From assembly GCA_964443875.1 (NCBI GenBank), contig CAYUET010000004.1:77122-141121 (forward strand): a stretch of 64,000 nt of DNA, read 5' to 3'. The notes below the pieces were generated by a model. It ran no database searches and was not told where the DNA came from. It was given only the letters and a program-made list of their open reading frames with translations. Source of the DNA: CAYUET01 sp964443875 (lineage in GTDB: Bacteria > Auribacterota > JAFGBW01). This document shows positions 1 through 9,131 of the stretch, piece by piece (the first letter of the stretch is position 1; every line of letters starts with the position of its first letter). Position numbers and translations under genes: made by a program.

Positions 1-384
1 CAGGGCTACATGGGTATTATTCAAAGCCTGGCCGGATGGATTTTAGGTTTTTTCCCGTTTTATATTCTTTATAAAAAAAAGGGAATAGGGGCAGGTGACG
101 TTAAGTTAATGGCCATGGTCGGCACATTAGGAGGAGTCAAAATACTCATGCTTAGTTATTTATACACTTCTCTCATTGGTTTTTTGATGGCGTGCCACTC
201 TTTGCTTCAGGCAGGTCAGATCCGTAATGGTTTTTTGCGCTCCTGGCAGCTTTTTTTGAAATTGTTCGGAGTTTCTTCAAAACCTCTCTCCAGGCCTGAT
301 TCTGAAGTGGTTTTAACGATCCCTTATGGAGCGGCCATTGCTGCAGGCTCTTATATGGCGTATTTTACAATGATGCTTAAATAA
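1..384 (+). CDS. cpaA: Prepilin peptidase (A24 family, CpaA/TadV-like), 5' end outside window
   Basis: This is the C-terminal part of an aspartic prepilin peptidase, the inner-membrane enzyme that trims Flp/Tad pilin leaders. The frame is open to the window edge, and the ATG at position 10 is probably internal, so the gene is partial. The sequence shows the family's second catalytic aspartate in the motif GIGAGDVKLMA, set between hydrophobic segments, and a final hydrophobic helix near the C terminus. It lies directly upstream of cpaB in the Tad locus, which fits the role. The first catalytic Asp, expected near the N terminus, is not visible here. Confidence 0.85.
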   Translation, partial: QGYMGIIQSLAGWILGFFPFYILYKKKGIGAGDVKLMAMVGTLGGVKILMLSYLYTSLIGFLMACHSLLQAGQIRNGFLRSWQLFLKLFGVSSKPLSRPDSEVVLTIPYGAAIAAGSYMAYFTMMLK

Positions 385-404
385 ACAATCGGAGTTCTTT
401 CCCT

Positions 405-1253
405 ATGAAAAATATTTTACCCCTTATCGTGGCTTTCATCCTGGGTTTTTTTGCCGTTTTCGGCGTTCAGCGTTATATTTCCAATAAAGATCAGGAATAC
501 CGTGCCAAAGTTCAGCCCAAGACCGTGATTGTTGCCAGCAAAAAAATCAGTGCCGGCCAGAAATTGACAGCGGATATTCTCAGGGAAAAGGATTTTCCCG
601 CTTTGATGCTGCCTGAAAATGTGATCACAAAGGAAATGCTTAAGGATATTTTAAGAAAGCCGGTCAACCGGGATGTGTTCCCGGGAGAGCCTATATTATG
701 GTCTTTCCTGGGATCTCAGCGAAGAGAAACCACCCTTTCCCAGGTTGTTAAGCTTGATGAGCGGGCCATCACCATCAGTTTGGATAAAATCGGAGGGGTT
801 GACGGTTACATTCAGCCCAATGACCGTGTGGACATCTATATCCTGACCCAGGTTCCGACAAAAAAGAAACAGGAGGTTCTAGGTAAGGACGGCACCCTGA
901 CACCCATTGAAATTGAGGATAAAAAAGAAGCCGCTTTTCTTTTGTTGCAGAATGTCCTGATTCTGGCCACCGGAGATTCCTTCAGTAAGGGAACCATGGG
1001 AACTCAGCAGAGTTATTCCTCTGTTACTCTCGCTGTAACCCCCAAAGAGGCGGGACTTTTAAAATTTGCAACCGAAGCCGGACAGCTTTCCCTGACCCTC
1101 CGCAATCCGCAGGATTTCGGAGAGGCGGATGAGATTGAAATTTTTGACATGGATTCCATTCTGGATGTCGCCAAGCTCAGACAACTCCAGGATGATCGTA
1201 AAAAAAGAATTGAAGTTTACAGACAGGGTAAATCAGAAATCCTCGAAAGATAA
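405..1253 (+). CDS. cpaB: Tad pilus assembly protein CpaB (RcpC-like, SAF domain)
   Basis: CpaB is a periplasmic protein, anchored in the inner membrane, of the Tad/Flp pilus machine; it is thought to work with the CpaC secretin. The 282-residue product starts with one hydrophobic anchor (about residues 4-21). A SAF-type region follows, with VIVASKKISAGQKLTADIL at about residues 40-60. After it comes the typical CpaB core around ITISLDKIGGVDGYIQPND, and a Lys-rich C terminus. The length is usual for the family. The gene sits between the prepilin peptidase and a CpaC-like gene with short gaps, as expected for one operon. Confidence 0.9.
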   Translation: MKNILPLIVAFILGFFAVFGVQRYISNKDQEYRAKVQPKTVIVASKKISAGQKLTADILREKDFPALMLPENVITKEMLKDILRKPVNRDVFPGEPILWSFLGSQRRETTLSQVVKLDERAITISLDKIGGVDGYIQPNDRVDIYILTQVPTKKKQEVLGKDGTLTPIEIEDKKEAAFLLLQNVLILATGDSFSKGTMGTQQSYSSVTLAVTPKEAGLLKFATEAGQLSLTLRNPQDFGEADEIEIFDMDSILDVAKLRQLQDDRKKRIEVYRQGKSEILER

Positions 1254-1261
1254 GGGTATCT

Positions 1262-2464
1262 ATGAAAAAGAATTATTTCACATGTATGATCTTTTTTCTG
1301 CTGTTTCTTTTCAGGGGGTATGCGGAAAACAGTACACAAAGACAGCTTACACTTGAAGTAGGGGGGGAAACCATTGTCAAAATTCAGGATCTGAAAGGAA
1401 TTTCAAATCCGGGGGATATTGTGGAGGATGTCGTGCTTACAGACGGCAATTCCTTTAAAATCAGAGGTCTGGCCTGGGGGGATACCCAGCTTACAGCCTG
1501 GGATATGGCCGGAAATCAATGGGTTTACAGCATTCATGTGGAAATGCCCAAATACGTCCGGGAACTCCAGGGCTATCTGGAGGAAATTGAGGGGGTGAAT
1601 GTCAATTTTCTCGGAAAAAACATTATCGTGGAAGGACAGCTTCTGAGAAAATCAGACGATTCGAAGCTTCAGGGAATTCTGGCCAATTTCGGCCAGGTTA
1701 AGAATATGGTCAATACCTCTGTTCCTGAAATGGGCAAGCTCCTTATGGAGGCCGTAAAATCCGAGCTCTATAATATGGAGCTCAAATATTCCCTTCTTGG
1801 AGAGGGGCTTATGTATGAAGGGTACAGCTTTAACGGTGAGGCCAAGGAGCAGGCCAAAACAGTTTCCACTTTTTATTTCAGCTCCATTTATCCTGCTGTG
1901 GATGTCAAGACTCCGAATGTTTCCCTGGAGCTGTTTCTGATTCATTTTAAACCGGACCCGGCTTCAGCCGGTCAGACTCCCTTTAAAATCTATACGGATG
2001 CGCTTCAGAAGGAAAAAACCCGGAATCTCTCCTCCTATACCTTTTTTGACTCGAAATCCGTGGAACAGGCCGTGGATAAGATCAATAAAGCCGGAACGAC
2101 TCATGTTCTCACTCAGACGTTTTTAAAGACAAGCAGTCATAAGGCTGTGCTCTGGGAAGATAAGGCCGGATCCCAGCGGTTTTTTATTCAGATGCTTCCC
2201 AAAGTGATTGAGCCGGGCTGGATTGACATCCGTTTTTCCTTTGGTCTGGATGAGTCAGGAAAAAATCTTTTCATGCAGACCGACAGGCTGGTGCTGAAAA
2301 ATAAACAGCCGGCTTCCATCCTGGGGCTCTGGCAGAGAATCTGTAATGCGGTTCAGGATAAAGCCCTGCTTTTCAATATTCCTCTTTTTCAGGCTTTGAA
2401 AGACAATGCGGAAAATGCAGAGCTTCTTCTTTTAATATCTCCTTCCTGGAATTTAAAGGATTAA
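1262..2464 (+). CDS. cpaC: CpaC/RcpA-like secretin of the Tad system, divergent
   Basis: This is the probable outer-membrane secretin component. The 400-residue protein has a signal peptide (about residues 1-21), then an N-terminal pilus-assembly domain (LTLEVGGETIVKIQDLKGI...) and a BON-like stretch around residues 95-150 (VEGQLL). The C-terminal half is poorly conserved. It ends in IPLFQALKDNAENAELLLL, which resembles the end of a secretin domain. Position between cpaB and cpaF supports the call. The classic central secretin motifs are not obvious by eye, so it could be a specialised or reduced secretin partner. Confidence 0.7.
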   Translation: MKKNYFTCMIFFLLFLFRGYAENSTQRQLTLEVGGETIVKIQDLKGISNPGDIVEDVVLTDGNSFKIRGLAWGDTQLTAWDMAGNQWVYSIHVEMPKYVRELQGYLEEIEGVNVNFLGKNIIVEGQLLRKSDDSKLQGILANFGQVKNMVNTSVPEMGKLLMEAVKSELYNMELKYSLLGEGLMYEGYSFNGEAKEQAKTVSTFYFSSIYPAVDVKTPNVSLELFLIHFKPDPASAGQTPFKIYTDALQKEKTRNLSSYTFFDSKSVEQAVDKINKAGTTHVLTQTFLKTSSHKAVLWEDKAGSQRFFIQMLPKVIEPGWIDIRFSFGLDESGKNLFMQTDRLVLKNKQPASILGLWQRICNAVQDKALLFNIPLFQALKDNAENAELLLLISPSWNLKD

Positions 2465-2469
2465 TCCTC

Positions 2470-4137
2470 ATGACCTCGCTGAAACTCATTCCTCTGGTTA
2501 CCCCTGCGGAAAAAAAACTGGACGTTTTTACAGTGAGTGAGAACGTGGTGATCGGCAGAGATTCTTCCGCAGGTCTCGTACTGCCGGACTCCAATGTTTC
2601 CAGAAAACATGCCCGTCTGGAGGTTTCTTCCGAGGGATTTTTTATTGAAGACCTGGGAAGCGCCAACGGAACCTTTGTGAATCAGCAGAAGATCCAGAGA
2701 GCTGCGCTTAAGAACGGGGATCTTCTTTCCTTCGGCCCTTTTCAGTTAAGGCTTGAAACGGAGACTGTCTTCGCTTCCTCTTCGCAGCCTCTCTTCCAGG
2801 CGGCCTCCCCTAAAAAGGAAACACCAGCCGAGTCCGCCGCTTTGTCTGAACAGGATGCGGATGATCTGATCCGGTTTAAAATTTCCATTCATAATGAACT
2901 TCTGGGGAGAACGGATCTCAAAAAACTGGATATCGGCGGGAATTCCGATCTTTTGAGAGCCACCATAGAAAAGACGGTTTCAGAGCTGATTGAGGAAAAA
3001 AAGAGTGACCTTCCTCATGGCGTTAACAGAAAATACCTGATCAAAGATATTTTGAATGAAGCTTTGGGGCTTGGCCCTCTGGAAGATCTTCTGGCAGATC
3101 CCACTGTCACGGAAATCATGGTCAATAACAAGGACCAGATTTACATTGAGCAGAAGGGGAAACTGGTTTTAAGCAGCAAGCGTTTTATCAGTGAGGCGCA
3201 GATTCGGGCCACGATTGAAAGGATTGTAGCACCCCTGGGGAGAAGAATTGATGAAAGTACGCCTCTGGTGGATGCCCGTTTGAAGGACGGAAGCCGTGTG
3301 AATGCCATTATTCCTCCTCTGGCTTTAAAGGGGAGTTCCATTACCATTAGGAAATTTTCCAAAAAACCTTTTATTATCCAGGATCTGATCCGTTTCGGCA
3401 CTATGACTCAGAATATGGCTGACTTTTTAAAACTGGCAGTGGAAAAAAGACAGAATATAGTCATTTCCGGAGGTACCGGATCAGGAAAAACAACCCTTCT
3501 GAATGTGGTTTCCTCTTTTATCCCTTCGGATGAAAGAATTGTGACCGTTGAAGATGCCGCTGAACTGAAGCTTCCCCAGGAGCATGTGGTTTCGCTTGAA
3601 AGCCGTCCGCCGAACATTGAGGGAAAAGGGGCAATCCTGATCCGGGACCTGGTTAAAAACTGTCTTCGTATGCGGCCGGACAGAATTGTGGTCGGTGAGT
3701 GCCGCGGCGGGGAGGCCCTTGATATGCTTCAGGCCATGAATACCGGTCATGACGGTTCTCTGACCACAGGACATGCTAATACCCCCCGGGATATGCTATC
3801 CCGTCTGGAAACCATGGTTCTTATGGCCGGAATGGATCTTCCCTCGCGGGCCATCCGTGAGCAGATTGCTTCCGCCATTTCACTGATTGTCCAGCAGTCC
3901 CGTTTCCCGGACGGGAGCCGCAAAATAACTCATATTACTGAAGTCACCGGCATGGAGGATCTGACCATCACCATGCAGGATATTTTCATATACAAACAGA
4001 CGGGCTTTGATGAATTCGGAAAAGTCAAAGGCTATTATACCGCCACCGGAAACATCCCTAATTTTGTAGAAGAGTTAAGACAACGGGGAATCCCGGTGCG
4101 CATGGAACTTTTTGAAGAAGTTAAACCCCCGGCATAA
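2470..4137 (+). CDS. cpaF: FHA domain fused to CpaF/TadA secretion ATPase
   Basis: The Tad pilus ATPase hydrolyses ATP to drive pilin assembly at the inner membrane. The 555-residue protein begins with a forkhead-associated domain (about residues 15-95) that keeps the phosphothreonine-binding signature: GRD, SRKH and NGTF. An acidic linker leads into the CpaF core, with Walker A GGTGSGKTTLLN, the Glu-rich box RIVTVEDAAEL, Walker B RIVVGECRGGEALDM and the His-box TGHDGSLTTGHAN. CpaF normally lacks an FHA domain, so a phosphoprotein partner may regulate this version. TadB and TadC follow immediately. Confidence 0.93.
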   Translation: MTSLKLIPLVTPAEKKLDVFTVSENVVIGRDSSAGLVLPDSNVSRKHARLEVSSEGFFIEDLGSANGTFVNQQKIQRAALKNGDLLSFGPFQLRLETETVFASSSQPLFQAASPKKETPAESAALSEQDADDLIRFKISIHNELLGRTDLKKLDIGGNSDLLRATIEKTVSELIEEKKSDLPHGVNRKYLIKDILNEALGLGPLEDLLADPTVTEIMVNNKDQIYIEQKGKLVLSSKRFISEAQIRATIERIVAPLGRRIDESTPLVDARLKDGSRVNAIIPPLALKGSSITIRKFSKKPFIIQDLIRFGTMTQNMADFLKLAVEKRQNIVISGGTGSGKTTLLNVVSSFIPSDERIVTVEDAAELKLPQEHVVSLESRPPNIEGKGAILIRDLVKNCLRMRPDRIVVGECRGGEALDMLQAMNTGHDGSLTTGHANTPRDMLSRLETMVLMAGMDLPSRAIREQIASAISLIVQQSRFPDGSRKITHITEVTGMEDLTITMQDIFIYKQTGFDEFGKVKGYYTATGNIPNFVEELRQRGIPVRMELFEEVKPPA

Positions 4138-4141
4138 AAAT

Positions 4142-5026
4142 ATGAATACCCAGACACTCCTTTTTATTCTTGTTCTGATTTCGATCCTCATTTCCGTGAG
4201 TATCTTTGTCTTTGGGGCCTGGAAAATCGTCAAAACGCCTTATGGCCGCTATGAGGAACGCTATCTTCAGTCCGCTTCAGGGAAACTGAATAAGATGTTC
4301 ATTTTTCTACCCCCGGAAGCCGTGTTTTATCTGAAATTCATCGCCTGCCTTTCTTTCTTTTTTCTGTTCTTTTTTCTTTTCGGAGGGGTAAAATTTAAAA
4401 TTGTGCAGTATGTGATCGCGATTACGGGCGCTTTGCTCGGTTTTTTCTGTCCGGATTTAATTATCGGTTTTCTTGAAAACAAGAGGCTTGAGAAATTCGA
4501 GCTCCAGCTTCTGGAGGGCCTCAACAGCATGGCGAATTCCCTTAAGGCGGGATTCAGTTTTCAGCAGGCCTTAGATCAGCTGGTCAAGGAAACGGAGCCC
4601 CCGATTTCCCAGGAATTCGGACTTATTCTCAAGGAGAATAAACTTGGTGTCTCTCTGGAGCAGGCCATGATCAACGTGACTCTCCGGGTGCCCAGCGAAG
4701 ATCTTGAACTTGTGGTTTCTTCCGTTGTCCTGACCCGTGAGCTGGGGGGAAATCTTTCCAATATTTTTGAAAGGCTTGCCAATACTATCCGGGAGCGCAT
4801 GAAACTCAAGGGAAAAGTGAAGGCCCTGACTTCCCAGGGTAAAATGCAGGGCTGGGTGGTAGGCCTTATGCCGATCGTCCTGGGAGTGCTGATTTCCTTC
4901 ATCAATCCCGAGATGATGAATGCTTTTCTGGATTCTCTGGTCGGCTGGTTTCTGATCGGAATGATCATTGTTCTGGAAATAATAGGCGCTTTTTTCATAA
5001 AAAAAATTGTAACCATAGACATCTGA
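4142..5026 (+). CDS. tadB: Tad pilus inner-membrane platform protein TadB
   Basis: TadB is a T2SS-F domain membrane protein that forms the platform on which CpaF acts, paired with TadC. The sequence has a first transmembrane helix (LLFILVLISILISVSIFVFG), paired helices in the middle, the cytoplasmic T2SSF helical core (LEGLNSMANSLKAGFSFQQA...) and C-terminal membrane segments. I chose the ATG at 4142, just after the cpaF stop, because it places the first helix at the N terminus. An in-frame TTG at 4112 would add ten charged residues and overlap cpaF. No strong ribosome-binding site marks either start. Confidence 0.88.
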   Translation: MNTQTLLFILVLISILISVSIFVFGAWKIVKTPYGRYEERYLQSASGKLNKMFIFLPPEAVFYLKFIACLSFFFLFFFLFGGVKFKIVQYVIAITGALLGFFCPDLIIGFLENKRLEKFELQLLEGLNSMANSLKAGFSFQQALDQLVKETEPPISQEFGLILKENKLGVSLEQAMINVTLRVPSEDLELVVSSVVLTRELGGNLSNIFERLANTIRERMKLKGKVKALTSQGKMQGWVVGLMPIVLGVLISFINPEMMNAFLDSLVGWFLIGMIIVLEIIGAFFIKKIVTIDI

Positions 5027-5029
5027 CCT

Positions 5030-5956
5030 ATGAACAATTCACTCCTACCCTTATTAGTTTATATGGCCGTTTTTGCAGGTATCGCGAGTATTGCTTATCT
5101 TCTGTGCCCGAAAAACATGGATGAGGCAAAAGCGATTATTTCCCGTCAGAAAGGAAAAAAATCCGGGCTCCTGCTCCTGATTTCCCCGCTTCTTGTGGGA
5201 ATCGGGGAAATGATCAAAAAAATTCCCCTGAAGGTTCATCGTAAATTTCTTGAGAAAATTCAGAAGAATCTGGTGATCGCGGAATGGGATACAAAACTTT
5301 TTCCTGAAGAGTTTGCCGCCCTTCAGATTCTGACACCCTTATTTCTTTTTCCTTTTCTCATCCTTTCGATTGTTAAAATTGAAGGTTTTGCTTTTTTAAG
5401 ACAGCCCGGGCCCATGGTTCTGTCTTTTGCCGTCCTGTTTTTCATCGGCTGGATTATTCCTTTTCTGATCCTTCAGGACACGATTAAAAAGAAACAGAAA
5501 GCCATAAGCCGTGAGCTTCCTTTTACTCTGGATATGCTGACGTCCGCTGTCCAGGCGGGTCTTGATTTTTCCGGCGCCATTCGCAGGTTCATACAGAAAT
5601 CCACCAAGGTGACTCCCCTGAAATCGGAAATGTCCCTGATGCTCAAGGAAATCAGTCTCGGAAAAACCCGTTCGGATGCCCTGCGCCGCATGGCGGAAAG
5701 AGTGGAACTCAAGGAGCTGACTTCAGTGGTCAACGCCCTTATTCAGGCAGATCAGCTGGGAACAAGCCTTGCGGCTGTGCTTACGACACTGTCGGATGAT
5801 CTGCGTGTAAAACGTTTTCAGATGGCTGAAAAGATGGCTCTGGAAGCTCCGGTCAAAATGCTATTTCCGTTAATCGGTTTTATTTTTCCGGCCGTTTTCA
5901 TTATTTTAATCGGGCCGTTAATTCTTCAAATGATTTCAGAATTGGGAAAACAATAA
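5030..5956 (+). CDS. tadC: Tad pilus inner-membrane platform protein TadC
   Basis: This second T2SS-F platform protein is the usual partner of TadB. Its 308 residues start with a membrane helix (LLPLLVYMAVFAGIASIAYL). Two more follow around residues 95-150. The T2SSF domain then shows the family pattern RELPFTLDMLTSAVQAGLDF and ALIQADQLGTSLAAVL, and a final hydrophobic pair closes the protein. It starts three bases after the tadB stop and ends one base before the next FHA gene. This tight spacing indicates one transcript. Confidence 0.9.
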   Translation: MNNSLLPLLVYMAVFAGIASIAYLLCPKNMDEAKAIISRQKGKKSGLLLLISPLLVGIGEMIKKIPLKVHRKFLEKIQKNLVIAEWDTKLFPEEFAALQILTPLFLFPFLILSIVKIEGFAFLRQPGPMVLSFAVLFFIGWIIPFLILQDTIKKKQKAISRELPFTLDMLTSAVQAGLDFSGAIRRFIQKSTKVTPLKSEMSLMLKEISLGKTRSDALRRMAERVELKELTSVVNALIQADQLGTSLAAVLTTLSDDLRVKRFQMAEKMALEAPVKMLFPLIGFIFPAVFIILIGPLILQMISELGKQ

Positions 5957-5957
5957 T

Positions 5958-7397
5958 ATGACAAACGCTGTTTTTTTAAAGGTAAAAAAAAGTCCGTCTC
6001 TGGCCGAGGGGCATACATTCACTCTTCAGAATGAAATCGTTACTTTGGGCCGCAGCGAACAGGAAAGCAACGTAATTATCCCGGACCAGGGTGTTTCCAG
6101 AAAACATTGTCTGATCCAGATTGAACCGGGGAAATCCGTTACCCTTGAAGATCTGGCAAGCGGAAACGGGACCTTTGTCAACGGGGCCAAAGTCCAGGGG
6201 AAAACTTTTCTCAGGAATGGCGATGTGATAAGACTTCATGAAACTCAGCTGGAGATCACCATTCCCTTTCAGACCTCTTCCTCCATGAAACCTCCTCCTC
6301 TGAAAAAAGCGGCCGTCAGTAAAAGTTCCTCTCTTAAGATCGAAAAAAAAAGCACTTCCAGAATTTATTATGTCATCATTCCACTGGCCTGCCTGCTGAT
6401 TGTTTCTCTGATGTATCTCCTCCTGATCCATCCGTCCTCCGGAAATAATAATGCATCAGGAGCCCTGGAGCTGACGGAGACCTATTCTCTTGCGGATATG
6501 GGGTGCAAGTTCAGCCATCCTGCGGGGTGGAAAAGAAAAGACAAGTACCAGAAATCCGTTTTCGGGTATTCCTATTTTGAGCGTTCCGTACTTTTTTTCG
6601 GGACAAGCCATGACAACACGGATGTGATGTTCTGCGTAGATATTCTTAACGGAGTTCCGCCCTCGCTGTCTCTGGATTTTCTGGTTGAGACGGATGCCTT
6701 GAAATTTCCGAGGGTTCTTCCTCACCCGGGGAATAACGGAAAACATTTTGAGCGTATTGAAAAAACCACCCTTGCCGGAAAAAATGCCTATATCGGAATC
6801 AGCCCGGCTTTTGACTGCCAGGGGAAGACGATGAGGACTGTGGAAGCTTATATCCAGGATGGGGCCAGGAGGTTCCTGCTGATAGGATTTACCGACGCCT
6901 CTGTTTTTGAAATCTATGCCCCGGTCTTTCAGAAAATCATGATGTCCTTTCAGATTGACCCGCAGATGCCCCTGATTGCCCGGACTGAAAATCCGGCTTC
7001 GGATATCAGCCTTCTTACGCAGAGTGCTGATGCACTTGCAGAGAAAAGTCATCTCAAGGCGGATAATCTTTATCTCGCCCTTAAGGATTACCGTAAGGCG
7101 GTCCTTATGGAAAACCTCTATTCCTTCAATGCAGAGGATCCCTCAAGACTCGGTCGCATTGATAAATTCCGGAAGGCGCAGAAGCTTTTTGATGACCGTT
7201 ATGAGGAGTTGAAATTTGAAATAGAGAGAGGGCTTAAGATCAGGGAAGAGGAGACGATTTTCAATGCAGCGCGACAGATCATTAAAATGATTCCGGATCC
7301 GGAAAACAAGCGTTATCAGTATGCAGAACGTTTCTATTCCAGACTCAAAGACAAGTATGAAAATAAAATGAATTCTCTGAAATACGGGCAATATTAA
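5958..7397 (+). CDS. FHA-domain membrane protein with extracytoplasmic C-terminal region
   Basis: The N-terminal FHA domain (about residues 20-105) keeps GRSEQE, SRKH and GNGTFVNG, so phosphothreonine recognition is plausible. A basic linker follows, then one membrane helix around residues 135-157 (VIIPLACLLIVSLMYLLL). About 160 residues after it look like a folded domain of the PsbP/DUF1795 type (CKFSHPAGWKRKDKY). The last 120 residues are helical and may be TPR-like. The topology suggests a cytoplasmic phospho-sensor coupled to an extracytoplasmic part. It is the second of three FHA proteins in this pilus locus. The function is not established. Confidence 0.75.
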   Translation: MTNAVFLKVKKSPSLAEGHTFTLQNEIVTLGRSEQESNVIIPDQGVSRKHCLIQIEPGKSVTLEDLASGNGTFVNGAKVQGKTFLRNGDVIRLHETQLEITIPFQTSSSMKPPPLKKAAVSKSSSLKIEKKSTSRIYYVIIPLACLLIVSLMYLLLIHPSSGNNNASGALELTETYSLADMGCKFSHPAGWKRKDKYQKSVFGYSYFERSVLFFGTSHDNTDVMFCVDILNGVPPSLSLDFLVETDALKFPRVLPHPGNNGKHFERIEKTTLAGKNAYIGISPAFDCQGKTMRTVEAYIQDGARRFLLIGFTDASVFEIYAPVFQKIMMSFQIDPQMPLIARTENPASDISLLTQSADALAEKSHLKADNLYLALKDYRKAVLMENLYSFNAEDPSRLGRIDKFRKAQKLFDDRYEELKFEIERGLKIREEETIFNAARQIIKMIPDPENKRYQYAERFYSRLKDKYENKMNSLKYGQY

Positions 7398-7421
7398 TAT
7401 AATAAAAGGAGTCCTAAAGTT

Positions 7422-9089
7422 ATGAGCGATGACGCTACAAAACGGTTTGAAAAAGGGCCCGACAGCAATGAAGATAAAACCATTATTGCCGGTGCGGCCG
7501 GCAGCGGAGACCGTTCCACGGTAATTAAGGAAGGGGATGAGACCAAAATGGGGGGGATGCCCGACATGGAGCTTCTCACTCTTGGTGCCAAACTGGTGAT
7601 CGTCTCCAAACAGAATCAGGGACAGGAATTTTATCTGACAACTCCTGAACTTGTCATCGGCAGATCGGATGACTGCAGTCTGAAACTGGACTATCCGGGA
7701 ATTTCCAGGAGTCATCTGCGTCTTGTCTGTGAAGAAAAGAATTTTTTTATTGAGGATCTGGGAAGCAAATACGGCACCTTTATCGGAAAAAATAAGATCG
7801 AGGGTAAAACAAAACTGAAACCCGGCGATATCCTTCAGATCGGTGAATTAACCCTGAAATATGTCACACAGGGATATGCGGAAGGGGGAGGCGCTAAAAA
7901 GCTTGTCATGGCAGTCTGCGGTGTAGGTATTTTCCTTCTTCTTCTCGTGGTTGTAAAGGTTCTGTTTTCTTCAGCCCCTGCTCCGGCCCCTGCAAGAGAA
8001 TCCGCTCCTCAGACTCCGCTGATTCAGACGCAAACTTCCGGGAACACTCAGTCTGTCCTGGAACAGGCCAGGAATCTTGATCTGTCCGGGAAAACCCAGG
8101 AGGGGCTGGATAAGATTGCTTCCCTTTTCCAGAATGATCCTCTGAATCAGGAAGCTCTGGCTCTTCAAAAGACGCTTCAGGCCAAAATGCAGGCGGGTTA
8201 TAAAATTGAAAATGCCAGAAAACTGATGGATATCGGAAGCCTGGGCCAGGCCAAAAGTCTTGTGGACGAGGTCCTGGCTCTTGACCCTTCAAATGTGGGG
8301 GCAAATGAGCTTTTAAGTCGCATAGAAAAACTCGGGAAGTCACAGGTCGCCTATGGTCTGCTTAAGGATGCAAAGAATCTTTTCACCAACGGAGACCCGG
8401 AGGGCGCAAGGGAAATGCTCAAAAAAGTGACAGACCCTGCCCTTTCTTCTGAAGTGGAACAAATGGTAAGGCAGATTGATCTGCAGGAGAGTACTTTTAA
8501 AAGCCTGGAGGTGATCCGGGAAAGATATAATGCGGGAGATATGGATAAGGCACTGGCTTCGATCCGCGAAGCCCTCCAGAAAAATCCTTCCTCTGAAGAC
8601 CTTAAAAAAAATAAGGAAAAGATTGAACTGCTCCTGGTTAAAAGAAAGGAAGCCAACCAGCTTTTTGGGGGGCCTTCCCCTTTCAGAGCGAAGCCCGTGC
8701 TTCAGACGATCCTTGATCTGGCCGGAGATTCCCATCCTTTCGGAAAACAGGCATCACAGGAATTAACCGCTCTGGAAGCGCAATCGCTTGTACTGGCTCA
8801 GTCGGCTTACCAGGAGGCTTTAAAACATTATGCCGACGGTGAGGTTAAAACATCCTTTGAACAGCTGGAACAGCTCACGATTAATTTCCCGCAGACCGAT
8901 TATTTCAAGGAAATCAAAAATGAAATCAAAGTTCGCATTGATAATCTCGCAAAGGCCCTTTACAGAGCCGCCTATGTCATTGAAGAAAAAGACATGATGA
9001 AGGCCAAGGAAATCTATCAGCGTCTTCTGAATTTTGTTCCTGATAATTATTCCTATGCCAAAAAAGTAAAGACTAAAATCAGAGGCTGA
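7422..9089 (+). CDS. FHA-domain membrane protein with TPR-like repeats
   Basis: The 555-residue product has a disordered N terminus (about 60 residues) followed by an FHA domain (about residues 65-150). The domain keeps GRSDD and SRSH, but the usual Asn of the NG pair is Tyr (SKYGTF). One membrane helix follows at about residues 162-183 (VMAVCGVGIFLLLLVVVKVL), then a Pro/Ala-rich linker and a long helical region of TPR-like repeats (SLGQAKSLVDEVLALDPSN). A good Shine-Dalgarno (AAGGAG) precedes the ATG. It could link phosphorylation to pilus or envelope assembly by holding partners on its TPR arm. TadD is also a TPR protein, but this is not a simple TadD. Confidence 0.78.
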   Translation: MSDDATKRFEKGPDSNEDKTIIAGAAGSGDRSTVIKEGDETKMGGMPDMELLTLGAKLVIVSKQNQGQEFYLTTPELVIGRSDDCSLKLDYPGISRSHLRLVCEEKNFFIEDLGSKYGTFIGKNKIEGKTKLKPGDILQIGELTLKYVTQGYAEGGGAKKLVMAVCGVGIFLLLLVVVKVLFSSAPAPAPARESAPQTPLIQTQTSGNTQSVLEQARNLDLSGKTQEGLDKIASLFQNDPLNQEALALQKTLQAKMQAGYKIENARKLMDIGSLGQAKSLVDEVLALDPSNVGANELLSRIEKLGKSQVAYGLLKDAKNLFTNGDPEGAREMLKKVTDPALSSEVEQMVRQIDLQESTFKSLEVIRERYNAGDMDKALASIREALQKNPSSEDLKKNKEKIELLLVKRKEANQLFGGPSPFRAKPVLQTILDLAGDSHPFGKQASQELTALEAQSLVLAQSAYQEALKHYADGEVKTSFEQLEQLTINFPQTDYFKEIKNEIKVRIDNLAKALYRAAYVIEEKDMMKAKEIYQRLLNFVPDNYSYAKKVKTKIRG

Positions 9090-9131
9090 TTTTAATAACA
9101 GAAAACATTAATCACCAGAAGGACTATTGTC

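Noticed and set aside
6456..7052. Minus-strand 198-codon frame opposite the second FHA gene
   Set aside because: The + strand gene continues with conserved FHA and membrane features and tight operon spacing; the antisense frame has none.
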